DNA from: Sideroxydans sp.
Lineage (GTDB): Bacteria > Pseudomonadota > Gammaproteobacteria > Burkholderiales > Gallionellaceae
Direction of reading: 5' to 3'
DNA length: 64,000 bases
Assembly (NCBI GenBank): GCA_024636935.1
Contig: JAGXGC010000020.1
Location: forward strand, 58,654-122,653
Shown here: positions 37,092 to 44,873 of the stretch, in pieces
How positions within the stretch are numbered: the stretch's first letter is position 1
How the letters are laid out: each line of letters opens with the position of its first letter
Program-made: the position numbers and the translations under genes
Notes under the pieces: generated by a model
What the model was told of the DNA's origin: nothing
The model's database searches: none
Seen by the model: the letters and a program-made list of their open reading frames with translations, nothing else

Positions 37092-38983
37092 CGCCGCATG
37101 CCGAGCTGAAGAACCATCAGCGCGAACGCTATCTATTCAGTTTGCGTCTGGTCTTCTGCCTCAGCTTCGTTGGTTTGCTGATGGCGATCCTGCTGGCGCG
37201 AGCCTTTTATCTGCAGGTGTGGAAGCATGAGTACTTCGACACCATGGCCGAGAGTAACCGCATCTTCGTGGTCCCCATCGTACCTAATCGCGGCGTGATC
37301 ACCGACCGAAATGGCAGGGTGCTGGCGCGTAACTATGCAGGCTATACATTGGAGCTGACACCGGAAAAGATCAAAGATCTGAATGCGACGATTGCAGAGA
37401 TAGGCAAGTTGGTCGAGATCAAACCCAAGGATCTGCGTCGTTTCAAAAAGCTGATGTCAGAGCGCCGTTCCTTGCAGACGTTACCGGTGAAGACACGTTT
37501 GACCGACGAAGAACTGGCGCGCTTCGCCGCACAGCGCTTCCGCTTTCCCGGCGTGGAGATCAAGGCGCGTTTGTTCCGCGAATATCCATTATCTGAAACA
37601 ACTTCCCATCTGCTGGGTTATATCGGCCGTATCAATCAGCAAGAACTGGATGAACTGGACAAGAAGAATCTGGCCGGCAACTACATGGGTTCGGATTACA
37701 TCGGCAAGACAGGTATCGAACAGCGCTACGAGAAAGAGATGCATGGCGTGACCGGTTTCGAGCAGATCGAAGTGGATGCCGGGGGGCGCGCGGTACGTAT
37801 GCTGTCGCGCACACCCCCACAATCTGGCAAGGATCTGAAATTGACATTGGATGCCGGTTTGCAAGAAGTGGCAGAGCAGGCGTTCGGAGACTATCGCGGT
37901 GCGCTAGTTGCGATCGATCCGGCCACCGGAGAGATCTTGTCATTTGTCAGCAAACCGGGCTACGACCCCAATCTGTTCATCGACGGCATCGATACCGAAA
38001 GCTGGGATGCGCTGAACAATTCGCCCGATGTGCCACTGAACAACCGTGCCCTGCGTGGCCAGTACCCGCCCGGCTCCACCATCAAGCCGTTCATGGCGCT
38101 GACCGGATTGCACTTCGATGTACGTTCGCCCAGTTTCAGTATTAGCGACCCCGGGTACTTCATGCTGCCAGGCAGTTCGCATCGGTACCGCGACTGGAAG
38201 ACCAGCGGCCATGGACGGGTCGATCTGTTCGCTTCGGTGGTGGTGTCGTGTGACACTTACTATTACGGCTTGGCGACCGAGTTGGGCATAGATCGCATGC
38301 ATGAATATCTGGATCAGTTCGGCTTCGGCAAACGTACCGGCATCGATCTTGAAGGCGAGGTGTCGGGACTACTGCCTTCCACGGAATGGAAGATGAAGCG
38401 ACACCAGCAGATATGGTATCCGGGGGACACCGTATCGGCGGGTATCGGACAGGGCTACAACCTAGTCACGCCGCTGCAACTGGCATTCGCGACCGCGATA
38501 CTGGCGAATGATGGCGTGGCTTACAAGCCACACTTGGTAAAAGAGATCCAACATGCACCGAACGAACCGCAGGCAGCGCCGGAGCCGCTCTATGACCTGC
38601 ACATACCGGCAGAACATCTGGCGCTGGTGAAGAGCGCCATGCAGGCCGTGGTCAAGCCAGGGGGTACCGCCGTAGGAGCGTTCTGGGGAGTTGGATATCC
38701 GGTTGCGGGCAAGACCGGTACGGCACAGGTCATCGGCATCAAACAGGGAGAGAAATATGATGCTGAGAAAGTTTCAGAATACAACCGAGACCATGCATGG
38801 TTCATTGCTTTTGCGCCTGCCGACAAGCCGCGCATCGCGCTGGCCGTGCTAGCCGAGAACGGAGGCCACGGTGGATCGACTGCAGCACCCATAGCTCGCA
38901 AGGTGCTGGATTATTATTTGCTCGGCAAGAAACCCAAGCCCTTGCAGAAGGTGGTCGAAAAAGAGGGAGTGGAGGACGATTGA
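37088..38983 (+). CDS. mrdA: Penicillin-binding protein 2 (transpeptidase of elongation)
   Basis: 631 residues, class B PBP. An N-terminal anchor (about 17-39) and pedestal domain with RGVITDRNGRVLARN are followed by the transpeptidase domain. The active-site SxxK is in PPGSTIKPF (about 326-334), SxN is in VVSCDTYYYG, and KTG is in AGKTGTAQV. It cross-links peptidoglycan in the Rod complex with RodA, whose gene starts at its stop codon. Confidence 0.96.
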   Translation: MTPHAELKNHQRERYLFSLRLVFCLSFVGLLMAILLARAFYLQVWKHEYFDTMAESNRIFVVPIVPNRGVITDRNGRVLARNYAGYTLELTPEKIKDLNATIAEIGKLVEIKPKDLRRFKKLMSERRSLQTLPVKTRLTDEELARFAAQRFRFPGVEIKARLFREYPLSETTSHLLGYIGRINQQELDELDKKNLAGNYMGSDYIGKTGIEQRYEKEMHGVTGFEQIEVDAGGRAVRMLSRTPPQSGKDLKLTLDAGLQEVAEQAFGDYRGALVAIDPATGEILSFVSKPGYDPNLFIDGIDTESWDALNNSPDVPLNNRALRGQYPPGSTIKPFMALTGLHFDVRSPSFSISDPGYFMLPGSSHRYRDWKTSGHGRVDLFASVVVSCDTYYYGLATELGIDRMHEYLDQFGFGKRTGIDLEGEVSGLLPSTEWKMKRHQQIWYPGDTVSAGIGQGYNLVTPLQLAFATAILANDGVAYKPHLVKEIQHAPNEPQAAPEPLYDLHIPAEHLALVKSAMQAVVKPGGTAVGAFWGVGYPVAGKTGTAQVIGIKQGEKYDAEKVSEYNRDHAWFIAFAPADKPRIALAVLAENGGHGGSTAAPIARKVLDYYLLGKKPKPLQKVVEKEGVEDD

Positions 38984-40080
38984 TGAATCTGAGGTTGATC
39001 AAGCAACGCTTCATGCTGCACCTGGACCCCGTTCTGTTATCCGGTTTGGGTGCATTGCTACTAGTCAGTCTGCTGGTGTTGTATAGCGCCAGCGGCGGCA
39101 ATGAGATGCGCGTGCTGGGCCAGTTGGGCAACATCGCCATCGGCTTTGTCGCGTTGTGGATCGTCGCGAACATGCCTTTGCATTGGTTGATGCGCATCGC
39201 CGTTCCGATCTATGTGCTAGGGATGTTGTTGCTGATCGGGGTCGCATTGTTCGGCGAGATCAGCCACGGCGCACGCCGTTGGCTCAATCTGGGCTTTATG
39301 AATTTCCAGCCGTCAGAATTGATGAAGATCGCTGTGCCGCTGATGATGGCTTGGTACTTCGAAAAGCACGAAGCCACGTTGACCATGAAGAATTATGTGA
39401 TCGCCACCCTGTTGTTGTTGATGCCGGTCGCTTTGATTCTGCGTCAGCCCGATCTGGGCACCTCCATCCTGATCGCCGCTAGTGGATTTTATGTACTGTT
39501 CCTTGCTGGTTTGTCCTGGCGTGTCATTGGCGGTCTGCTGGTGGGAGCGGCAGCCAGCGCACCTTTCTTGTGGAACATGCTGCATGACTACCAGCGGCAC
39601 CGCATCCTGATGCTGTTCGATCCTTCACAGGATGCCTTGGGCAAGGGCTACCACACCATTCAGGGCATGATCGCTGTCGGCTCGGGCGGATTGCTGGGCA
39701 AAGGCTATATGCAGGGTACGCAGACCCATCTGGATTTCCTGCCCGAGCGCACTACCGACTTCATCTTTGCCGTGTATTCGGAAGAGTTCGGCTTCGTCGG
39801 CAATCTGTTCCTGCTGGGGCTGTTCGCATTCATTATCGGACGCGGTTTCATGATTACGGCCAGTGCTTCCACTTATTTCACACGCCTGATGGCGGGCAGT
39901 GTCACGCTCACCTTCTTTACGTATGCTTTCGTTAACATGGGAATGGTCAGCGGTATTTTGCCGGTAGTCGGCGTACCGTTGCCGCTGGTAAGCTATGGCG
40001 GTACCTCCATGCTCACACTGTTGCTCGGCTTCGGTGTGCTGATGAGCATCCATACCCATCAACGTCTGGTCAAAACCTGA
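38983..40080 (+). CDS. rodA: Peptidoglycan glycosyltransferase RodA
   Basis: 365 residues from ATG 38983, overlapping the mrdA stop by one base (TGATG); an upstream in-frame ATG at 38797 lies inside mrdA and is rejected. SEDS family with about ten membrane helices; SHGARRWLNLG, QPDLGTSIL, DAYQ-type loop and the C-terminal VGVPLPLVSYGGTSML are typical. It polymerises lipid II during elongation together with PBP2. Confidence 0.95.
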   Translation: MNLRLIKQRFMLHLDPVLLSGLGALLLVSLLVLYSASGGNEMRVLGQLGNIAIGFVALWIVANMPLHWLMRIAVPIYVLGMLLLIGVALFGEISHGARRWLNLGFMNFQPSELMKIAVPLMMAWYFEKHEATLTMKNYVIATLLLLMPVALILRQPDLGTSILIAASGFYVLFLAGLSWRVIGGLLVGAAASAPFLWNMLHDYQRHRILMLFDPSQDALGKGYHTIQGMIAVGSGGLLGKGYMQGTQTHLDFLPERTTDFIFAVYSEEFGFVGNLFLLGLFAFIIGRGFMITASASTYFTRLMAGSVTLTFFTYAFVNMGMVSGILPVVGVPLPLVSYGGTSMLTLLLGFGVLMSIHTHQRLVKT

Positions 40081-40090
40081 GGGAGTCACC

Positions 40091-40999
40091 ATGAACAGAA
40101 ATCTGATCATCATTCTTGCCAGTCTTGCACTACTGAGCGCCTGTTCCAACATACCGCGCCGCGACACAAGCACGCCAGCCAAGAGCAAGCCAGCCGCCGC
40201 ACCGGCCGCAGCAGGCGGAAAATATCTGGCTGGAGACGGCCCTGGGGCTGATATTCCAGCCAATCTGGACAGTATCCCAGATGCAGTGCCCAAAGCCGAG
40301 CCGTTGCATCGTTATGCCAACCGTCCATATTCAGCACTAGGTAAGACCTACACGCCGCTGCAAACTGTCGGCAGCTATAAGGAGCGTGGTACGGCTTCCT
40401 GGTATGGCAAGAAGTTTCACGGCCAGCGCACCTCTATTGGCGACACCTATGACATGTACGGCATGACTGCCGCCCATCCCACTCTGCCGGTGCCCAGCTA
40501 TGCGCGCGTGACCAATTTGGCAAATGGCAAAACCGTTATCGTGCGCGTGAATGACCGCGGCCCTTTCTTGCATGACCGCATCATCGATCTTTCGTATGCC
40601 GCCGCGTACAAACTGGGCTACGTCAATAATGGTAGCGCCGAGGTGGAAGTGGAAAGTATCGCCGTCAATGGCAACACGCCGATCGCTGCAGTCGTGACCA
40701 CGCCCGTAGTGAAAGCTGAATCTGTCGCAGCTGAAACCATCATGCCGGTAATGCCTCCCAATGTTGCCGGGAAAGTGTATTTGCAACTCGGCGCCTTCAA
40801 GGAGAAGCAGGGTGCCGAAAGCTTCCTGTCCAAGATGCGTGCTGAACTGGGTGATACCGGCAAGAGCATCATCTTGTTGCGTACTAGCGGCATCAACCGC
40901 ATCCAACTCGGGCCATATGCCGATTCAGAAGAGGCGCGCCGCGCGGCCAATGTGCTGGCCGGACGTTTGGGCTTCAAACCTTTCGTGAGTCAACACTGA
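40091..40999 (+). CDS. rlpA: Septal-ring lytic transglycosylase/lipoprotein RlpA
   Basis: 302 residues. The lipobox LLSAC lipidates Cys18. After a Pro/Ala-rich stretch comes the double-psi beta-barrel domain (about 95-185; GTASWYGKKFHGQRTSIGD, with RVNDRGPFLHDRIIDLSYAA) and a C-terminal SPOR domain (about 225-300; YLQLGAFKEKQGAESF). RlpA cleaves naked glycan strands at the septum. End of the mreB operon. Confidence 0.93.
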   Translation: MNRNLIIILASLALLSACSNIPRRDTSTPAKSKPAAAPAAAGGKYLAGDGPGADIPANLDSIPDAVPKAEPLHRYANRPYSALGKTYTPLQTVGSYKERGTASWYGKKFHGQRTSIGDTYDMYGMTAAHPTLPVPSYARVTNLANGKTVIVRVNDRGPFLHDRIIDLSYAAAYKLGYVNNGSAEVEVESIAVNGNTPIAAVVTTPVVKAESVAAETIMPVMPPNVAGKVYLQLGAFKEKQGAESFLSKMRAELGDTGKSIILLRTSGINRIQLGPYADSEEARRAANVLAGRLGFKPFVSQH

Positions 41000-41002
41000 T
41001 GC

Positions 41003-41033
41003 ACGAGGCCGACAACATCGTTGTCGGCCTCGT
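41003..41033 (+). terminator. Strong hairpin after rlpA
   Basis: 14-bp perfect arms 41003-41016 and 41020-41033 with a three-base loop, four bases after the rlpA stop. No T-run follows, so it may stabilise the 3' end or need Rho. Confidence 0.6.
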
Positions 41034-41039
41034 CGCTCT

Positions 41040-41186
41040 GATTTACACAGATCCTCGTGCTGAGATGTCCCGAGGGGGAAGCCCTCAGGAGGGTAGGCAT
41101 TCGTGCTGCGCGTAACATCTCGCGGCTTTTAGTGTCGATAAGAGATGCATAGCAAGAGGGATCCCCGGCTTCGCCCATCCCAATAC
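41040..41186. repeat. Probable dispersed intergenic repeat
   Basis: Contains GAGATGT (41062-41068) paired with ACATCTC (41115-41121), GAGGG...CCCTC stems, and GGGAT...ATCCC near 41158-41181. Read on the minus strand it gives an open frame whose peptide (GDPSCYASLIDTKSREML) I have seen as a spurious product of intergenic repeats in betaproteobacteria. Identification is from memory only. Confidence 0.4.
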
Positions 41187-41244
41187 CTTGCAAGTAAATT
41201 AGAATATGCTAATATGCCAGCACTTGATATCCAGGAGGCAGAGC

Positions 41245-41580
41245 ATGTTTGGTATGAATGTTAAAGAGATCGATGCGAACCAGTTCGCGCAGTGGGTAGA
41301 AGAAGACGGCCACAAGATGCGCGTCATTGACGTGCGCCAGATGGAAGAAATCGCACAGGGCACCGTACCCAAGGCCGAGGCATTGCCGCTGCATACACTG
41401 CCGTTGAAGGCGAACGAGCTGGATAAGTCCGAGAAGCTAATCATGGTGTGCCGCAGCGGTGCGCGTTCCGCACAGGCTTGCATGTTCCTGCAACAGCAGG
41501 GCTTCTCCAATGTATTCAACCTGCGCGGCGGGATGATGGCTTGGGTGCAGAGCGGATTTCCTGCATACCGTTTAGCTTGA
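41245..41580 (+). CDS. Rhodanese-like sulfurtransferase, cytoplasmic
   Basis: 111 residues from ATG 41245, chosen because AGGAGG lies six bases before it; the upstream in-frame ATG at 41206 has no such site. A single rhodanese domain with the active-site loop CRSGARSAQAC (catalytic Cys about 71). No signal peptide. It transfers sulfane sulfur to an unknown acceptor. A second rhodanese follows within eight bases. Confidence 0.85.
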   Translation: MFGMNVKEIDANQFAQWVEEDGHKMRVIDVRQMEEIAQGTVPKAEALPLHTLPLKANELDKSEKLIMVCRSGARSAQACMFLQQQGFSNVFNLRGGMMAWVQSGFPAYRLA

Positions 41581-41587
41581 GGTGAAT

Positions 41588-41977
41588 ATGAAGAACAAGA
41601 TACTTTGGGCTATTACCGCAGTGCTGGGTTTGATGCTGGCGATGCAGCAGTTGCAGGCCAGCCAAGGGGTGGATGTGAAGACCGCGCAAAGTATGAGTGC
41701 GCAGGGCGCGCTGTTGCTGGACGTGCGTGAACCGCAGGAATATTTGGCTGTGCATGCAGTGAATGCCAAGCTGATGCCACTGGGGCAGGTGGGGGCGCGA
41801 CTGCAAGAGATCGAGGCATATAAGGACAAACCAGTCGCGGTGATCTGCCGTTCAGGGCGTCGCTCTGCGCAGGCTGTCTCGATACTGCAGGAAGCGGGCT
41901 TTACTCAGGTTGTTAATGTGCAAGGCGGAACCAGTGCTTGGGTAGAGGCTGGTCTGGACGTCATCTCGCAACGTTGA
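41588..41977 (+). CDS. Rhodanese-like protein with N-terminal signal/anchor
   Basis: 129 residues from ATG 41588 (GAGGTG upstream); GTG 41582 is possible. The N-terminal hydrophobic segment (about 5-22) ends near LQAS and should export or anchor the protein in the periplasm. The single rhodanese domain has LLLDVREPQEY and the active loop CRSGRRSAQA. Paired with the cytoplasmic rhodanese just upstream, suggesting sulfur handling on both sides of the membrane. Convergent with xerC. Confidence 0.85.
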   Translation: MKNKILWAITAVLGLMLAMQQLQASQGVDVKTAQSMSAQGALLLDVREPQEYLAVHAVNAKLMPLGQVGARLQEIEAYKDKPVAVICRSGRRSAQAVSILQEAGFTQVVNVQGGTSAWVEAGLDVISQR

Positions 41978-42006
41978 AGTTCGAGCGGGTAGCCTGCCCG
42001 CTTATC

Positions 42007-42903
42007 TCAGCTTTTCTTCTTGGCGCGCGGATGCGCGCCGTCGTAGATCTTCGCCAGATATTGGAAATCCAAATGGGTGTAGACCTGAGTGGTGGATATG
42101 CTGGCGTGGCCAAGCATCTCTTGCACTGCACGCAGATCGCCAGATGATTGCAGTACATGGGTCGCGAAAGAGTGGCGCAGCATGTGCGGATGCACTTTGC
42201 TGTTGAGACCTTGTTTGACGGCCCATTTTTGCAATTGCAATTCCACAGTGCGCGGTGAAATACGTGCGCCGCGTGTTCCGACGAACAATGCGACTACATC
42301 AGGTTTCGCAACCTGTTCACGCACCTGAATCCATTCCTTGATGGCTGAGATGGCCGCTTGCCCCACGGGTACCACGCGTGTCTTGCTGCCTTTACCGGTG
42401 ACGCGCACTTCATTCGACTGCAGGGTGTCCTGCATGGATGTCAGATCAAGGCTGATCAGCTCGGCCAGACGCAGGCCGGAAGAATAGAGCAACTCGAACA
42501 TCGCTTTATCGCGCGCATCCAGCGGCGTCTCCACCTTCATCTCGACCAATTTCACGGCCTCATCCGGCGACAGCGCATGCGGTAATGTCTTGGGTGACTT
42601 GGGTGCGCGCAGTCCGACGCAGGGATTGCCGGGACAGCCGTGATCGCGCATCAGGTAGTTGTAGAAGCCGCGCCATGAAGAAAGCACGCGCGCCAGCGAG
42701 CGACCGGAGAGGCCGCTGCCATGCAGTTGCGCGATGTAGCGGCGGATGTGATGACTCTTCAATTCTGCCAGCGCTGTGCTGCCGGCCAAGTCGAACAGGC
42801 GACGGATGTCGCGTGCGTAGTTGTCGGAGGTGTGGGGTGAATAGTTGCGTTCGTGCTGCAGGTAGGCCAGATAGCCGGTTAGCGTGAGCAGCTGATCAGA
42901 CAT
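42007..42903 (-). CDS. xerC: Site-specific tyrosine recombinase XerC
   Basis: 298 residues from the ATG complementary to 42901-42903; a longer frame runs back through the DUF484 gene and is rejected. The N-terminal SAM-like core-binding domain (about 5-85) precedes the catalytic domain with SSGLRLAELISL, HMLRHSFATHV and LGHASISTTQVYTH, which supply the Arg, His, Arg, His and Tyr residues. It resolves chromosome dimers at dif with XerD. It overlaps DUF484 by eight bases, the usual dapF-DUF484-xerC order. Confidence 0.93.
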   Translation of the reverse strand: MSDQLLTLTGYLAYLQHERNYSPHTSDNYARDIRRLFDLAGSTALAELKSHHIRRYIAQLHGSGLSGRSLARVLSSWRGFYNYLMRDHGCPGNPCVGLRAPKSPKTLPHALSPDEAVKLVEMKVETPLDARDKAMFELLYSSGLRLAELISLDLTSMQDTLQSNEVRVTGKGSKTRVVPVGQAAISAIKEWIQVREQVAKPDVVALFVGTRGARISPRTVELQLQKWAVKQGLNSKVHPHMLRHSFATHVLQSSGDLRAVQEMLGHASISTTQVYTHLDFQYLAKIYDGAHPRAKKKS

Positions 42904-43516
42904 GCAATCTGAACGCGCTACCCAGTGTCTCGGCGATACGCTGCAGGAACACAGTGCCCATCTCGGGATAGAAGCGCTCCTTGTCTTCGCTGCCGAGCAC
43001 GAGCAGACCGATGGTTTGACCGTTCGCGCGCAGCGGCAAATATGCGAACGAACGCAGATGGTTGCCGGACTCGCCGAACCACTCAAGCGTATCGGCGACT
43101 GCATGATGGGTGCAGACAGGCAGGGCGTGTTCGTCGGTGAATGCCAGCACTTCCGCGCTGGGCGGCTCGTCACGCCACAGGTGCAAGGCCACGTGCGGTA
43201 CAGCGAAAATCTCGTTCAGATTATGCGCGACCAGACTCTGCAAGGTAGCACGGTCATGTGGGCCGAACAGAGCACAATTGAACTGGTGGACTTTGAGCTG
43301 TAGTGAATCGTTCTCTTTGGCGAATTCCAGCAGCTCGCGCAGTTTCTTCTCCAACGACTTAACACGATCGCGCATGGTGAGCATCTGGCGCTCAGAAAGC
43401 GAAATGGTGCGGCCGCCATGTGGATGCGGTAGGTTGATCTCGGCCAGCATCTCTGAGTTCTGCTCAAAGAATTCGGGGTGGTCCTGCAGGTAGCGTGCAA
43501 TATCTTCGGATTTCAT
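42896..43516 (-). CDS. DUF484 family protein (GAF-like)
   Basis: 206 residues. The N-terminal IARYLQDHPEFFEQN and a coiled segment (about 45-75) precede a GAF-like fold (about 80-200). DUF484 proteins of unknown role sit between dapF and xerC across proteobacteria, as here. No catalytic motif is visible. Confidence 0.9.
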   Translation of the reverse strand: MKSEDIARYLQDHPEFFEQNSEMLAEINLPHPHGGRTISLSERQMLTMRDRVKSLEKKLRELLEFAKENDSLQLKVHQFNCALFGPHDRATLQSLVAHNLNEIFAVPHVALHLWRDEPPSAEVLAFTDEHALPVCTHHAVADTLEWFGESGNHLRSFAYLPLRANGQTIGLLVLGSEDKERFYPEMGTVFLQRIAETLGSAFRLHV

Positions 43517-43525
43517 ATGTTTCCT

Positions 43526-44356
43526 TTACAGGTTGATCTCGCCTTCGAACACCGTGATGGCTGGCCCGGTCATCAGGACGGGGTTCGTGTCGCCAGACCA
43601 GCAGATGGTCAGTGCACCGCCGCGTGTGGCGACATGCACCGTGTCATCCAACAAACCGCGACGGATGCCGCTCACTACTGCCGCGCAAGCACCCGTGCCG
43701 CAGGACAAAGTCTCGCCTGCACCCCGCTCATATACGCGCAGTTTAATATGCGTGCGATCGAGCACCTGCATGAAGCCTGCGTTGACCCGCTTGGGAAAGC
43801 GTGCGTGGTTCTCAATCAATGGTCCCAGCGCAGTAACAGGTGTGCTATCCACGTCATCTACCACTTGAACAGCGTGTGGATTGCCCATGGAGATGGCGGT
43901 GATTTGTAGTGTGTGCCCGTCGACATCCAGCGTTTGCACCGTTTCGTCGCTGTCGCTGGAGAAGGGGATGCGTACCGCCTCGAATATGGGGGCGCCCATG
44001 TTCACTGTGACGCGGCCATCTTCTTCCAATCGGGGGGAGATCAGGCCACTCTTGGTCTCGACCACGATCTCTTTTTTGCTGGTGAGCTTCTTGTCGTGCA
44101 AGAAACGCACGAAGCATCGGGCGCCGTTGCCGCATTGCTCCACTTCGCCGCCATCGGCATTGAAAATACGATAGCGGAAATCAGCATCATGCCGCTGAGA
44201 CTTTTCCACTAGCAATATCTGGTCGCAGCCGATACCGAAATGGCGGTCAGCGATGAAGCGCAGCTTTTCGGGCGTCAGAGCCAGAGACTGTCGGATGCCA
44301 TCGATGACGACGAAATCGTTGCCTGCGCCGTGCATCTTGGTGAATTTGAGGGTCAT
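43526..44356 (-). CDS. dapF: Diaminopimelate epimerase
   Basis: 276 residues. It converts LL- to meso-diaminopimelate for lysine and peptidoglycan. The two catalytic cysteines are Cys75 ([10 protein letters not shown]) and Cys219 (LSCGTGACA); [13 protein letters not shown] (7-19) is the family start. Length is standard. Confidence 0.96.
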   Translation of the reverse strand: MTLKFTKMHGAGNDFVVIDGIRQSLALTPEKLRFIADRHFGIGCDQILLVEKSQRHDADFRYRIFNADGGEVEQCGNGARCFVRFLHDKKLTSKKEIVVETKSGLISPRLEEDGRVTVNMGAPIFEAVRIPFSSDSDETVQTLDVDGHTLQITAISMGNPHAVQVVDDVDSTPVTALGPLIENHARFPKRVNAGFMQVLDRTHIKLRVYERGAGETLSCGTGACAAVVSGIRRGLLDDTVHVATRGGALTICWSGDTNPVLMTGPAITVFEGEINL

Positions 44357-44384
44357 GGTCGACTACCTGATAACAATGCGCGGA

Positions 44385-44807
44385 TTATACGTCGGCGCAC
44401 AGTTGGGTGTGGTCGCGGAACATGCAACGATCCATCACAACCGTGATGCCAGCTTGCTGCGCGCGCAGTGCAGCTTCTGTGTTCACCACACCATCCTGCA
44501 GCCATAGCTTCTTGATGCCGAGTTTTATACAGCTATCAACAATGGCGGGCACATGTTCCGGTGCGCGAAACACATCCACGATGTCGACCGGGAAAGGGAT
44601 GCTCTCCAGATCGGCATAAGCCTGCTCGCCTAGAACATCCGTGACCAAGGGGCGCACCGGAACGATGCGATGACCAAAACCTTGCAAGGCTTTGGCGACA
44701 TTGAAGCTTGGACGAGTCGAGTTGGGTGAGAGGCCGACGACGGCGACCGTGTGCGATTCTCGCAACAAGCGGCAGATATCATCGGCAGATGGGTTGGTGA
44801 AAGCCAT
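44385..44807 (-). CDS. CoA-binding domain protein (YccU type)
   Basis: 140 residues from the ATG complementary to 44805-44807; the longer in-frame form would overlap the divergent gene. A Rossmann-type CoA-binding domain with VAVVGLSPNSTRPS (about 21-34), VDIVDVFRAPEHVP and KLWLQDGVVN. Family role is unclear. Divergent from the CNMP/CBS gene with a shared 66-bp control region. Confidence 0.85.
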   Translation of the reverse strand: MAFTNPSADDICRLLRESHTVAVVGLSPNSTRPSFNVAKALQGFGHRIVPVRPLVTDVLGEQAYADLESIPFPVDIVDVFRAPEHVPAIVDSCIKLGIKKLWLQDGVVNTEAALRAQQAGITVVMDRCMFRDHTQLCADV

Positions 44808-44833
44808 GTCAGTTTCCAGAAAGAAGCTGTGTC

Positions 44834-44839
44834 TATAAT
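44834..44839 (+). promoter_or_regulatory. Putative -10 element of the CNMP/CBS/DUF294 gene
   Basis: TATAAT at 44834-44839, 34 bases before the TTG start at 44874. TTTCCA about 15 bases upstream is a poor -35. It overlaps the 5' side of the divergent CoA-binding gene. Confidence 0.4.
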
Positions 44840-44873
44840 AAACCATCGGTTCATCCACGACGGGAGCTTTGTC

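Noticed and set aside
40990..41193. 67-codon minus-strand frame overlapping rlpA terminator
   Set aside because: Falls in a probable repeat and its peptide looks like a known spurious translation.
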